A stretch of DNA of 64,000 nucleotides, from assembly GCA_029560875.1 (NCBI GenBank), contig JAKQKB010000173.1, positions 124,001 through 188,000 on the forward strand, written 5' to 3'. How positions within the stretch are numbered: the first letter of the stretch is position 1; every line of letters begins with the position of its first letter. Of this stretch, positions 1 to 9,097 are shown one piece after another. The notes under the pieces were generated by a model, which saw only the letters and a program-made list of their open reading frames with translations, searched no databases and was not told the DNA's origin. This stretch comes from Bacteroidota bacterium (GTDB lineage Bacteria > Bacteroidota > Bacteroidia > Bacteroidales > Tenuifilaceae). Position numbers and translations under genes: made by a program.

Positions 1-1012
1 CACCATAGTAATTTGCCTCGGGTAAAATTTCAGGGTCGTCAACCTTTTTATCGTTGTTTGAATTGCCATTGTTAAACCTGTCGACCATTAAAAAGTACAT
101 AATTTGGCTATTCTTATCGGCACGGGTTAATTGCGATGTGCTAACCACGGGCTTATTCCCTTCCAGCGGGATTAATAAATCGTTGGATTCGCCATACTCA
201 TTGAACGCCCAAACCCGAATGTAAGAACGCTTAAAACTTTCAGCGTTAGAAGGTATTGTCAATTTGATATCCTGGGCATCAATAACTATAAATTTTTCAT
301 TCAATAAATGATTCTGCCACAATACTATAACCTTATCTACAGAGTTTATCGCTTTAATATTTAAAACATTACCATTTGTTGATACGGCAACAAGATGTGG
401 CAGTTTTTCGGGCTGATTATTGCCCACAACAAGCACAGAGTTGAAGCCACCCATATTATTATCCTCCTTAACAGGATTGGCAGAGTCGAGCATCTGCTTC
501 CCATCAACAACAACCTGGTAGTGATACTTTCCGGGATTCAGCATCATTGTGGTTTTAAAAATGGTACCATCGAAAGATAGCGGTGTTGCTGCGGGGTTCC
601 AATCGTTTATTTGGCCAGTTAACTGTACAGATTTTACCTTTTTACCACTGGGATTATACTCAAAATTTACAGGTATTTTACGGCCTTTACGCAACACTAA
701 AGAATACTTTGCCTCCGACACCCATACATCCATTACGTTCAATTTAGGCAACTCTGAATTATTGCATTTAATGGTCAATTTTGACTTATCGCCCGATAAT
801 GAATAGGAAAATACATTTGGCATACAAACGGAGTCAATAACCGAAGGATTTGGGAAATAATCGGTCATTACAACCTCAGTGCTATCGCCAAGCAGCTGAA
901 CAACAGTAAGCAAATCGTTCACAGCAGGTTTTTCGGGTACATTTTTCAACTCGATACCCTTTTGGCAGGATATTGCCAAAACTGATAAGATAATTATTGA
1001 TATATTTCTCAT
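1..1012 (-). CDS. GH13 alpha-amylase family lipoprotein, 3' end missing
   Basis: About 337 residues are visible and the reading frame is open to the window edge, so the catalytic part is missing. The start at 1012 (an in-frame ATG also lies at 1018) gives a short charged N-terminus, a hydrophobic stretch and a lipobox (LAISC), indicating a membrane-anchored lipoprotein. Residues of about 100-200 look like an E-set/glycogen-binding domain (VQLTGQINDWNP, KYHYQVVVDG). Near residue 310 the GH13 barrel begins with IMYFLMVDRFNNGNSNND, the usual first strand and calcium-loop region of exported amylases. It starts 18 bases after the upstream GH13 gene and is certainly co-transcribed with it. By family it would cleave alpha-glucans or maltodextrins at the cell surface or in the periplasm; exact specificity cannot be told from this part. 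Confidence 0.85.
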   Translation of the reverse strand, partial: MRNISIIILSVLAISCQKGIELKNVPEKPAVNDLLTVVQLLGDSTEVVMTDYFPNPSVIDSVCMPNVFSYSLSGDKSKLTIKCNNSELPKLNVMDVWVSEAKYSLVLRKGRKIPVNFEYNPSGKKVKSVQLTGQINDWNPAATPLSFDGTIFKTTMMLNPGKYHYQVVVDGKQMLDSANPVKEDNNMGGFNSVLVVGNNQPEKLPHLVAVSTNGNVLNIKAINSVDKVIVLWQNHLLNEKFIVIDAQDIKLTIPSNAESFKRSYIRVWAFNEYGESNDLLIPLEGNKPVVSTSQLTRADKNSQIMYFLMVDRFNNGNSNNDKKVDDPEILPEANYYG

Positions 1013-1030
1013 AATCATTTATTTACACAT

Positions 1031-2872
1031 CTAATTCAATTCAATAATCATTGCCGAGCGGGGTGAAAGTTGAATTTTGGAAAGGTCTTCAACTGTTTTG
1101 TCAGTAATTATATCGACACCCGATTTCTTATCGCCTAAAAACTCATTGAATCTTACAGTATCCAGCACTTTTGGCTGATAGCCATTATTTAGTATTACCA
1201 TTACGGTTTGCTGCTGATTATGGCGGAAGTACACATAAACCTCATTCTCCGGAATAAAGTGCGTTAATTTACCACTATGTACAGCTGTGGCTGTTTTTCG
1301 CCAATTCAGAATTTTAGAGGTATAATCCCATATCTCACTCTGTTTCTTATTTCTTCCTTCAGAAGTAAACGCATTGTGTTTATCGACAACCCAACCACCA
1401 GGGAAATCTCTGCGGATATCGCCATGCCCTTTAGCATCATCGCCAGGAAGTAATATTTCAGTACCATAATACATTTGTGGAATACCTCTCATTGTCAATA
1501 AAAATGCTGTTGCAAGCTTTAACCTCCCAATAGCAACCGAGGAATCCTTATGGAAACGGCCATTATCGTGATTATCCAAGAAAATAAGGAGGTCGTTGGG
1601 ACTTTTGTAAACAAAATCGTGCGCCAGAATCTCATACAATCGAGCCAAGCCAGTATCCCATCCTTCTTTCTCGTCAAAAGCTTTTTGCATTGCAAACATT
1701 AATGGAAAATCCATTGCGGTTGGCAAGTTAGAATTGTAACCATCGGGATTATTGGCATCCTTTTGCCAGTATGCAACCCACGAAGGGTAATTAACCCAAG
1801 TTTCGCCCACAATATTGAAGTTTGGGTACTCTGCATTAACCTCGGCACACCAACGCGACATAAAGTGCTTATCGCAGTAAGGATGTGTATCCATTCTAAT
1901 TCCATCCAAATTGGCAAATTCAATCCACCAAATACTGTTTTGAATAAGATACTTGGCTAGATATGGATTACGTTGATTTAAATCGGGCATATGCTTATCG
2001 AACCAACCATCAGCCATTAAATCCCTATCCAGCTTAGATGCGTGAGGGTCAAATGTTGTTGGGATACGGTAGTTTGTTCTTGTAAATTCAGGGAACTGAT
2101 TCAGCCAGCTCTTCATGGGCAAATCCTTCATCCACCAATGCTCGTTGCCGCAATGGTTGAAAACCATATCTTTAATCACTTTAATGCCTTTGGAATGAGC
2201 AACATCCACATACTGCTTAAACAAATCGTTATCGCCAATCCTAGGGTCAACCCTGTAAAAATCGGTGATTGCATAGCCATGGTACGACCACGAGGGTTGA
2301 TTGTTTTCCAATACTGGGGTCATCCAAATAGCGGTTGCACCCAGCCGGTTGATATAATCGAGATGGTTAATAACGCCCTGCAAATCGCCACCATGGCGGC
2401 CATAGGGCTCCTTCCGGTTATGTTTTTCGGTCATCTCCTTAACCGAATCGATTTTTGAATTGCCATCGGCAAACCGGTCGGGTACAATGAGGTAAACCAC
2501 ATCGGAACTATTAAACCCTTTACGGTTTGCAGAACCTTGATTGCGCTGTTTTAACTCATAGCTTACAACCTGAGGTTTTTGCTTTGGTAACTTAAACTGA
2601 ATTTTGATAAAACCTGCCTTAGCACTCTCTGCAATACTAAGGTTAACGAACAGGTAGTTTGGATTTTCGACCTTTTCGGTGTTTTCGATTTTCACACCAT
2701 CAGCCTCGAGACTAACCTCGGCATTGGAAATGTTATGGCCGTATACCATTAGTTGAACATTTGGGTTTTTCATGCCAACCCACCAGTTCATAGGTTCAAT
2801 TCGTTTAACTATTTGAGCATTAGCAATCATAGCCAACAGAATTAAAGTAGATGTTAAGTTAAATTTTATCAT
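1031..2872 (-). CDS. Exported GH13 alpha-amylase / neopullulanase-like enzyme
   Basis: 613 residues with a Sec signal peptide (cleavage after IANA-Q expected), so periplasmic or exported. An N-terminal cyclomaltodextrinase-type E-set domain (about 20-120) precedes the GH13 barrel, which starts at VVYLIVPDRFADGNS. The catalytic residues are all present: nucleophile D328 in GIRMDTH, acid E357 in VGETW and transition-state D436 in FLDNHD. A C-terminal beta domain follows. The family hydrolyses alpha-1,4 (often also alpha-1,6) bonds in maltodextrin and pullulan, as SusA does. In this operon it would feed maltose to the transporter and phosphorylase genes upstream. A terminator 22 bases before its start suggests its transcription is partly uncoupled from the genes ahead. 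Confidence 0.93.
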   Translation of the reverse strand: MIKFNLTSTLILLAMIANAQIVKRIEPMNWWVGMKNPNVQLMVYGHNISNAEVSLEADGVKIENTEKVENPNYLFVNLSIAESAKAGFIKIQFKLPKQKPQVVSYELKQRNQGSANRKGFNSSDVVYLIVPDRFADGNSKIDSVKEMTEKHNRKEPYGRHGGDLQGVINHLDYINRLGATAIWMTPVLENNQPSWSYHGYAITDFYRVDPRIGDNDLFKQYVDVAHSKGIKVIKDMVFNHCGNEHWWMKDLPMKSWLNQFPEFTRTNYRIPTTFDPHASKLDRDLMADGWFDKHMPDLNQRNPYLAKYLIQNSIWWIEFANLDGIRMDTHPYCDKHFMSRWCAEVNAEYPNFNIVGETWVNYPSWVAYWQKDANNPDGYNSNLPTAMDFPLMFAMQKAFDEKEGWDTGLARLYEILAHDFVYKSPNDLLIFLDNHDNGRFHKDSSVAIGRLKLATAFLLTMRGIPQMYYGTEILLPGDDAKGHGDIRRDFPGGWVVDKHNAFTSEGRNKKQSEIWDYTSKILNWRKTATAVHSGKLTHFIPENEVYVYFRHNQQQTVMVILNNGYQPKVLDTVRFNEFLGDKKSGVDIITDKTVEDLSKIQLSPRSAMIIELN

Positions 2873-2893
2873 AATTCAGCTATTAAAAGTTAC

Positions 2894-2924
2894 AAAAAAA
2901 GAGGTTGCCAGAGCAGACAACCCC
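2894..2924 (-). terminator. Terminator between the aldolase and GH13 genes
   Basis: On the minus strand a 7-bp stem (arms 2901-2907 and 2918-2924, one G-U pair) with a 10-base loop is followed directly by seven T. It lies after the aldolase stop and just before the GH13 start, inside what otherwise looks like one operon. Confidence 0.7.
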
Positions 2925-2942
2925 TTTACAATTAGTTTAAAA

Positions 2943-4013
2943 TTAACCTCTACCAATGGCGTTAAGGTCGGCAAATGCCTCCTTAAGCCTAACCACTATC
3001 GACTCCTCGCCTTTGCGTAACCATACGCGTGGGTCGTAGTGTTTTTTATTTGGAGAGTCCTCACCTTCCGGATTACCAATTTGTCCTTGCAGGTAATCCT
3101 TTTTAGCGGTATAGTAATTCTTGATTCCATCCCAGAACGCCCATTGCAAATCGGTATCGAGATTCATTTTAATTACACCGTACCCTAGCGCTTCCTCAAT
3201 TTTTGCCTTCTCGGAACCACTTCCGCCATGAAATACGAAGTTTACTGGTTTTGCGGCTGTACCAAATTTCTTCTGAATTAATTCCTGTGAATTCTTAAGA
3301 ATAACGGGGTTTAGAACCACATTCCCGGGCTTGTAAACACCGTGAACGTTACCAAACGATGCTGCAATGGTGAAATTTGGGCTAATCTTCATTAGTTCCT
3401 CGTAAGCATAGGCAACCTCCTCGGGTTGAGTGTAAAGTTTAGAGCTATCAACACCAGTATTATCAACACCATCCTCCTCGCCGCCGGTTACACCAAGCTC
3501 AATCTCTAGGGTCATCCCCATTTTGGCCATACGGGTAAGGTATTTCTTACAAATCTCGATATTCTCGTGAAGAGGTTCTTCCGATAAGTCGAGCATATGT
3601 GAGCTGAAAAGCGGCTTGCCTGTCTCCTTAAAGTGCTTTTCGCCAGCATCGAGTAGACCATCAATCCAGGGTAGAAGTTTTTTAGCAGCGTGGTCGGTAT
3701 GAAGCACAACAGGAACTCCGTAAGCTTCTGCAAGTGTTTGAACGTGCTTAGCACCGCTAATTGCACCTAAAATACTTGCCTTTTGACCATCGTTGGATAA
3801 TGTTTTACCAGCAATGAATGATGCTCCACTATTCGAGAACTGAATAATTACAGGCGAGCCAACCTCTCTGGCAGTTTCCAAAACCGCATTCATTGTATTT
3901 GTTCCTGTAACGTTAACTGCAGGAAGAGCAAATTTTTCAGATTTGGCGTACTCGAATAGGTCGCTCAGCTGTTTGCCAGTTATAATTCCGGCTTGAAATC
4001 GTTTTGTAGTCAT
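2943..4013 (-). CDS. fbaA: Class II fructose-bisphosphate aldolase
   Basis: 356 residues, the length of the class IIA (E. coli FbaA-like) zinc enzymes. It cleaves fructose 1,6-bisphosphate to glyceraldehyde 3-phosphate and dihydroxyacetone phosphate in the cytoplasm. Zinc and active-site signatures are visible: VLHTDHAAKK near residue 105, LEIELGVTGGEED, ASFGNVHGVYKPGN and FHGGSGS near residue 260. It lies 48 bases after maltose phosphorylase. Placing a glycolytic aldolase in a maltose operon suggests that glycolytic flux rises with maltose use (inference). A terminator follows its stop. Confidence 0.96.
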   Translation of the reverse strand: MTTKRFQAGIITGKQLSDLFEYAKSEKFALPAVNVTGTNTMNAVLETAREVGSPVIIQFSNSGASFIAGKTLSNDGQKASILGAISGAKHVQTLAEAYGVPVVLHTDHAAKKLLPWIDGLLDAGEKHFKETGKPLFSSHMLDLSEEPLHENIEICKKYLTRMAKMGMTLEIELGVTGGEEDGVDNTGVDSSKLYTQPEEVAYAYEELMKISPNFTIAASFGNVHGVYKPGNVVLNPVILKNSQELIQKKFGTAAKPVNFVFHGGSGSEKAKIEEALGYGVIKMNLDTDLQWAFWDGIKNYYTAKKDYLQGQIGNPEGEDSPNKKHYDPRVWLRKGEESIVVRLKEAFADLNAIGRG

Positions 4014-4061
4014 AGTTGATTATGTTAAATGCACCGTAAAGGTAACACTTTCAATTGTAAC

Positions 4062-6386
4062 CTAGGCAAAAACTTGCTTTTGAACAGGTACAGTTATTGA
4101 GCTATTCGGAAGCACCTTTTGCTCCCTTCCATAAATCTTAAAGATTAATGAATCGCCAACCTCATTGAAAATTGTTACATCGCTGTTTGTAACATTAATC
4201 TTTAAGGTATTCTCGCGATACCAAACCTTGAAGCTGTAGGATTTCCATTCCGTAGGAATTAATGGGTTGAAACTCAACATATCCTCACGAATACGCATTC
4301 CACCAAATCCTTCAACAATTGAAATCCAGGTGCCGGCCATACTTGTAATATGTAAACCTTCCTTAACCTCGTGGTTATAGTCATCCAAGTCCAAACGGGC
4401 TGTGCGAACATAAAGTTCATAAGCTTTGCTCCCATTTCCAATGCGTGATGCTAGAACACTATGTACGCAAGGAGAAAGCGATGACTCGTGAACAGTGCGA
4501 GCCTCGTAGAACTCGTAGTTTCGTTTGATTGTATCGGTATCGAATCTATCCTCAAGGAAATACATACCCTGCAAAACATCGGCCTGTTTGATAAAGCAAG
4601 AGCGTAGAATGCGGTCCCAGCTCCACTTTTGGTTCAATGGGCGTTCCTTAACATCCAAATCCTTCACAAGAATTTGCTCCTTATCCATATATCCTTCTTG
4701 CTGAAGATAAACACCTAATTTCTTATCTTCCGGATAGAACATATTACCGCGAATCTCGCGCCACTTAGCAATCTCCTTGCTATCGTCGAACTTGATACGG
4801 CTAACTAGTTCAGCATACTTAGCAGAATCCTGCGATTTAACGTACTGAGCAGCCTCATCGGCATACTCCATACACCAGCAAGCAATAAAGTTGGTATACC
4901 AGTTATTATTTACGTTATTCTCGTACTCATTTGGACCAGTTACACCAAGCATAACATACTTGCCCTTTTCGGCTGAGAAATTGATACGTTGCGCCCAAAA
5001 ACGAGCAATACCAATAAGCAGTTCAAGACCAAAGTTTACAAGATAACTCTTATCGCCAGTATAACGAACATAGTTGTAAACTGCAAAGGCAATTGCACCA
5101 TTACGGTGAATCTCCTCGAAGGTGATTTCCCACTCGTTATGGCACTCCTCGCCATTCATTGTTACCATTGGATACAATGCTGCTCCATCCTTAAATCCTA
5201 GTTTTGCAGCGTTATCAATGGCTTTATCGAGTTGCTTGTAGCGATACAGGAGTAACTGACGAGCAACTTTTTGTCCGTGTGTAACCATATAGAATGGCAA
5301 GCAGTATGCCTCTGTGTCCCAGTAAGTTGAACCACCATACTTCTCGCCAGTAAAACCTTTAGGGCCAATATTCAAACGTTCATCCTTGCCTGTGTAGGTT
5401 TGGCTAAGCTGGAAAATATTGAAACGTATACCCTGCTGAGCAGCCACATCGCCCTCAATGGTGATATCACTATGCAGCCAAATTTCAGCCCAAGCTTTTT
5501 TCTGCTCCTCAAACATTCTATCGAAACCCTTTGCAATTGCTGCATCCATCGATTTCTCAAGAACCTTAGGGAAAGTTCCTTTCTCGTGATTCAAGCTTGA
5601 AATAACTGCAGCAAACTTATAAAGAGTAACCTCATCGCCAGATTTTAGGTTGACAGAGAAACGGTTATCAACGTACTTCTCAGAGGTATTAACCTGAGGA
5701 TTTACGTTTGCCCGCTGACCATTAACATAAACAAAATTACGCATTGCGTGCCCTACGTGAAAATCAAGTTTCTTAGTGCGACAAACAATGTAATTTAAAG
5801 TATTCCCTTTGATATCAATAATATCCCAGAACTTTTCGCCGTAGTTAGAATCCTCGTTATGCACATCGGCATCGAGGTATGGCCTTAATTCTACAGTAGC
5901 ATCGGAGTTAAGCACCTTTACGCTATAGCGAATAGCACCAATCTCGCTATCTTCCATACTTAAAAAGCGTAACGCTTTAACTGCAACTTTTATACCCGAT
6001 TGCAACTCGCAAATAAACGAACGCTCAAGGTATCCCTCCTTCATATTGAGTACCCTGCGGAAATCGTTCACCTTACATTTAGCCAAGTCTAGCGCCTCAT
6101 TGTTGATATAGACATCAATACCAATCCAATTGGTTGAATTTATTACTTTTGCAAAATACTCAGGATAACCATTTTTCCACCAACCTACGCGGGTTTTATC
6201 GGGATAGTAAACTCCACCAATATAGCTTCCCTGTAGGGTACTACAGCTAAACTTCTCCTCAAAGTTTGCTCTCTGCCCCATTGCACCATTACCAATGCTG
6301 AAGATACTCTCCGAAGCACGGGTGTTCTCAGGAACAAAACCTTCCTCAATGATGCACCATTCATCGTGTTTTAAGTATGAGTTCAT
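4062..6386 (-). CDS. GH65 maltose phosphorylase
   Basis: 774 residues, the usual length for GH65 phosphorylases. No signal peptide, so cytoplasmic. The family converts maltose and phosphate to beta-glucose 1-phosphate and glucose. The segment from about residue 410, NGEECHNEWEITFEEIHRNG, is the GH65 active-site block that carries the general acid; VTGPNEYENNVNNNWYTN is a further family motif. Kojibiose or trehalose phosphorylases share the fold, but the neighbouring beta-phosphoglucomutase and maltose-type MFS transporter favour maltose. The start at 6386 is supported by a conserved N-terminus (WCIIEEGFVPENTRASESIFSIGNG would be expected near the beginning and is found there in shorter form). 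Gap to the upstream gene is 55 bases. Confidence 0.93.
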   Translation of the reverse strand: MNSYLKHDEWCIIEEGFVPENTRASESIFSIGNGAMGQRANFEEKFSCSTLQGSYIGGVYYPDKTRVGWWKNGYPEYFAKVINSTNWIGIDVYINNEALDLAKCKVNDFRRVLNMKEGYLERSFICELQSGIKVAVKALRFLSMEDSEIGAIRYSVKVLNSDATVELRPYLDADVHNEDSNYGEKFWDIIDIKGNTLNYIVCRTKKLDFHVGHAMRNFVYVNGQRANVNPQVNTSEKYVDNRFSVNLKSGDEVTLYKFAAVISSLNHEKGTFPKVLEKSMDAAIAKGFDRMFEEQKKAWAEIWLHSDITIEGDVAAQQGIRFNIFQLSQTYTGKDERLNIGPKGFTGEKYGGSTYWDTEAYCLPFYMVTHGQKVARQLLLYRYKQLDKAIDNAAKLGFKDGAALYPMVTMNGEECHNEWEITFEEIHRNGAIAFAVYNYVRYTGDKSYLVNFGLELLIGIARFWAQRINFSAEKGKYVMLGVTGPNEYENNVNNNWYTNFIACWCMEYADEAAQYVKSQDSAKYAELVSRIKFDDSKEIAKWREIRGNMFYPEDKKLGVYLQQEGYMDKEQILVKDLDVKERPLNQKWSWDRILRSCFIKQADVLQGMYFLEDRFDTDTIKRNYEFYEARTVHESSLSPCVHSVLASRIGNGSKAYELYVRTARLDLDDYNHEVKEGLHITSMAGTWISIVEGFGGMRIREDMLSFNPLIPTEWKSYSFKVWYRENTLKINVTNSDVTIFNEVGDSLIFKIYGREQKVLPNSSITVPVQKQVFA

Positions 6387-6441
6387 ACAGATATTATTTA
6401 CTTATTACTTAATTCAAATCGTTAAATTAATTATATATCAA

Positions 6442-7107
6442 TTATTTATGAGATAAAAAATAATCTTTCAAATTATCATATGTGAATTGCTTTAGATTTG
6501 GAATAACAAGGTTGGCCCTACCCAAATTGTCGGGACTACCAATGCCTACGCATCGCATACCTGCACTAATGGCGGCATCAATTCCTGCCTCTGCATCCTC
6601 AAACACAATACAGTGCTCAGGCAATTCCCCTAAAGCCTTTGCTGCAACTAGAAAAATATCGGGAGCAGGCTTGGCAACTGAAACGCTGTTTCCATCAAGA
6701 ATTGCATCGAAATGGTTTGCTAAACCTATCCTCTCTAAAATTAATGGAGCATTCTTACTGGCCGAACCAAGCGCAACCTTAATATTATGTAGTCTTAACT
6801 CCTCCAGAAGTTCCTTTGCACCAGGGAGAATCTCATCGGGAGTCATTTTACGGATATACTCCAAATACCACTCATTTTTTTGGGTAGCCATCTGCTCCAT
6901 TCTTTCCAACGGAAAGGAAAGACCTCCAACCTCAAGCAGTATCTCAAGAGAACGCATACGGCTTACACCCTTTAAGCGTTCGTTATGTATCTCTTTAAAC
7001 TCAAATCCTAACTCGTGCGCCAATCGCTTCCACGCCAAGTAGTGATACTTTGCAGTATCAACTACAACACCATCCAAATCGAAAATACAAGCCTTAATAG
7101 GATTCAT
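6442..7107 (-). CDS. pgmB: Beta-phosphoglucomutase
   Basis: 221-residue HAD-superfamily enzyme that converts beta-glucose 1-phosphate, the product of the adjacent phosphorylase, to glucose 6-phosphate. Visible motifs are FDLDGVVVDT at residues 9-18 (nucleophile Asp and acid-base Asp two residues later), GSASKN (motif II), KPAPDIF (motif III lysine) and FEDAEAGIDAA (motif IV metal ligands). The helical cap lies between about residues 18 and 85. It sits 8 bases after the transporter gene and 55 before the phosphorylase, so one operon. The pairing of GH65 and PgmB is a well-established maltose-phosphorolysis module. Confidence 0.95.
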   Translation of the reverse strand: MNPIKACIFDLDGVVVDTAKYHYLAWKRLAHELGFEFKEIHNERLKGVSRMRSLEILLEVGGLSFPLERMEQMATQKNEWYLEYIRKMTPDEILPGAKELLEELRLHNIKVALGSASKNAPLILERIGLANHFDAILDGNSVSVAKPAPDIFLVAAKALGELPEHCIVFEDAEAGIDAAISAGMRCVGIGSPDNLGRANLVIPNLKQFTYDNLKDYFLSHK

Positions 7108-7115
7108 ATACAGAT

Positions 7116-8447
7116 TTAACTATGAGATTCTTTTACAAACGATACTGAGAATGCAGCCAATAACATAGAAACACCAGCCATAATTATCATAAAAATTGCG
7201 CTCTCGTTAAAAACAAACTTCAACAAAGTGCCCGATAGAATTCCGCTTATAATCTGAGGAACAACTACAGTTATATTGAATAATCCCATATAAACTCCAG
7301 TTTTACCTGCAGGAAGTGAACGAGCCAGAATTGCGTATGGCATAGCAAGAATAGCAGCCCAAGCAATACCAACACCAACCATCGAAAAAATTAGCGCATA
7401 GTGATTCTTAAATAGGTATATTGAGAGGAATCCTAAACCACCAAGCAAAAGCGAAAATGCGTAGGTTTTCTTTCTGCCAAACTTATCGGCTATCTTATTC
7501 ATAAAGATTGCGAAAATTGCAGCGAATACGCTATAAAGCCCGAATAGAACACCAACCCAGTTAGCCGCCTCATTGTATGCCTCTGATGTTGAATCGCCAA
7601 TAGCAGTTCCCCATATATGCTGCGATACGGCAGGAGTAGTGTAAACCCACATTATAAACAACGCAAACCAAGAGAAAAACTGAACAACAGCAAGTTGTCC
7701 CATAACTTTTGGCATACTGAATAGGGTTTTAAAGAATCCTACATGCTCGGCGGCTTTCTCTTCCTCCAAGGTTTTACCTTGATATTCAGCAAACTCTTTG
7801 GGTGGATACTCCTTTGTTCTGAATACAGTCCAAAGAACCGAAATTAGTAATATTGAACCACCAATGTAAAACGACCAAATTACGGAGTCAGGCACTTGAC
7901 CTTCCGGTGCTGTATTTGAAATACCTATGTAATTAGTAAGCACAAATGGTAGGAACGAACCTATAACTGCACCCAAGTTAATTAGCAAAGTTTGAATGGA
8001 GTAACCTTGATTTGTTTGCTCATCGGGGGTCATATCGGCAACTAGGGAGCGGAATGGTTGGAATGTTACATTGAACGATGCATCCATAAAAGCAAACATC
8101 AATGCTCCAAATAGTATAGGAGGAATAATTGCTACAGCCCAGTTTGCATTGGGTAGGAAAAACATACCAATTGCAGCGGCAATTGCACCACCAAAAATAA
8201 ATGGACTCCGACGACCTAAACGATTCCAAGTTCTATCGCTGGCGGCTCCAACCCAAGGCTGAATAACCAACCCCATTATTGGTGCTAAAAGCCAAAAGAA
8301 AGATAAATGGTGCAAATCGGCACCAAGGTTTGATAATATACGTGAAACATTGGCATTTTGAAGTGCAAATCCTGCTTGAACTCCAAGGAATCCAAAGCTG
8401 AGATTCCAAATTTGCCAAAAGTTAAGTTTAGGTTTCTTTATCATCAT
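7116..8447 (-). CDS. MFS sugar transporter, SLC45/maltose type
   Basis: About 443 residues with 12 predicted membrane segments. It belongs to the proton-coupled disaccharide branch of the MFS/GPH group (SLC45-like): NLSFGFLGVQAGFALQNANV near the N-terminus, the loop 2-3 signature GAASDRTWNRLGRRSPFI and KIADKFGRKKTYAF in the second half. By context it imports maltose for the phosphorylase. ATG codons at 8447 and 8444 are the likely starts; a longer reading from 8474 adds nine residues not expected for the family. It is first in the maltose operon, and its upstream region holds a LacI-type palindrome at 8647-8662. Confidence 0.9.
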   Translation of the reverse strand: MMIKKPKLNFWQIWNLSFGFLGVQAGFALQNANVSRILSNLGADLHHLSFFWLLAPIMGLVIQPWVGAASDRTWNRLGRRSPFIFGGAIAAAIGMFFLPNANWAVAIIPPILFGALMFAFMDASFNVTFQPFRSLVADMTPDEQTNQGYSIQTLLINLGAVIGSFLPFVLTNYIGISNTAPEGQVPDSVIWSFYIGGSILLISVLWTVFRTKEYPPKEFAEYQGKTLEEEKAAEHVGFFKTLFSMPKVMGQLAVVQFFSWFALFIMWVYTTPAVSQHIWGTAIGDSTSEAYNEAANWVGVLFGLYSVFAAIFAIFMNKIADKFGRKKTYAFSLLLGGLGFLSIYLFKNHYALIFSMVGVGIAWAAILAMPYAILARSLPAGKTGVYMGLFNITVVVPQIISGILSGTLLKFVFNESAIFMIIMAGVSMLLAAFSVSFVKESHS

Positions 8448-8646
8448 CAATAAATTATTTTTGATAGAATTCAAAAGTATGGTAAAAAAATGTTAAAAAA
8501 AACACATTTACATCACCAAACCCTTGTAAATAAATGAGTTTAGATGCTACAAGTCGCATTTCAATCGTTTTCGAAGCACTGGAAAAAATTTTCACTTTTC
8601 GTAAAATATTTTTGCCTTGAAACCCTTGAAAAGTCGAATAAATAGG

Positions 8647-8662
8647 CCGTAAACGTTTGCGG
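8647..8662. promoter_or_regulatory. LacI-family operator-like palindrome
   Basis: ccgtaaacgtttgcgg is a 16-bp palindrome with one mismatched pair (positions 4 and 13). The central AAACGTTT is the typical core of LacI/GalR-family operators, including those of maltose regulators. It lies about 200 bases upstream of the transporter start, on the promoter side of the maltose operon. No LacI-type gene is in the window, so the regulator would be encoded elsewhere. A weaker AANCGNTT core occurs near 8563. Confidence 0.55.
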
Positions 8663-8670
8663 AATTTTTG

Positions 8671-8704
8671 AAAACAAAAAAGGTTATCCATTTTTGGATA
8701 ACCT
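8671..8704 (-). terminator. Strong hairpin terminator, minus strand
   Basis: A perfect 10-bp stem (8681-8690 and 8695-8704) with a 4-base loop is followed on the minus strand by six T. No coding gene ends just upstream of it on this strand, because release factor 3 already has its own terminator at 9065-9097. It would end any transcript from the inverted-repeat region, or insulate the maltose operon. Confidence 0.65.
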
Positions 8705-8809
8705 ATATTAAAGTTAAATGAAAAACAATTACAATTTGATTACTAGCAACTATATACAAATAAAGTATCTAAACCATTCACTATCAGAATTACAATTGCA
8801 TTAGAAACT

Positions 8810-8970
8810 CTTACTTTTTCCATGATGAAAAAGTAAGCAAAAAATCTAGGCAAAACTATGCTTCTACCCGCTCTGCATAAAGTTAAGAATTTCTGCAAAA
8901 GTAGGCAAGCCCCTTTTGCGAAATTCTAAGACTTCATGAATTCACGCCTGCTCTGGCGCGCAGTTTTGCC
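8810..8970. repeat. Nested inverted-repeat structure
   Basis: Two parts. First an 11-bp perfect hairpin, arms 8810-8820 and 8827-8837 with a 6-base loop. Then an outer 9-bp inverted repeat (8849-8857 with 8962-8970) that encloses an inner one (about 8884-8900 with 8912-8929, sharing agaattt and gcaaaag arms). The whole could fold as one long branched hairpin. It has no ORF and lies between two minus-strand terminators. Bacteroidota genomes carry dispersed noncoding repeats of this general look, but I cannot confirm a copy number from one window. Confidence 0.55.
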
Positions 8971-9059
8971 AATCCCACCCGCTCACTTTTACAATCTTCA
9001 TCTTGAAGTTCAAACTTTTTTACATCAATCGGTAGACTTCTTCTACATACTCTAATTAT

Positions 9060-9097
9060 ACAAAAACGCTGTCAGGATTCTAAACTCTGACAGCGTT
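9060..9097 (-). terminator. Terminator of prfC
   Basis: A perfect 11-bp stem (aacgctgtcag at 9065-9075 with its complement at 9087-9097) and an 11-base loop, followed on the minus strand by TTTTTG. It lies 17 bases after the release factor 3 stop. Confidence 0.85.

Noticed and set aside
2042-2458. 138-codon plus-strand ORF inside the GH13 gene
   Set aside because: Shadow of a strongly supported gene on the other strand with all catalytic residues.
6482-7042. 186-codon plus-strand ORF opposite pgmB
   Set aside because: Long only because of codon bias of the HAD gene on the other strand; no start signal or family.
8455-8691. 78-codon minus-strand ORF upstream of the MFS gene
   Set aside because: Overlaps the operator, the terminator hairpin and the transporter start; composition is that of AT-rich noncoding DNA.
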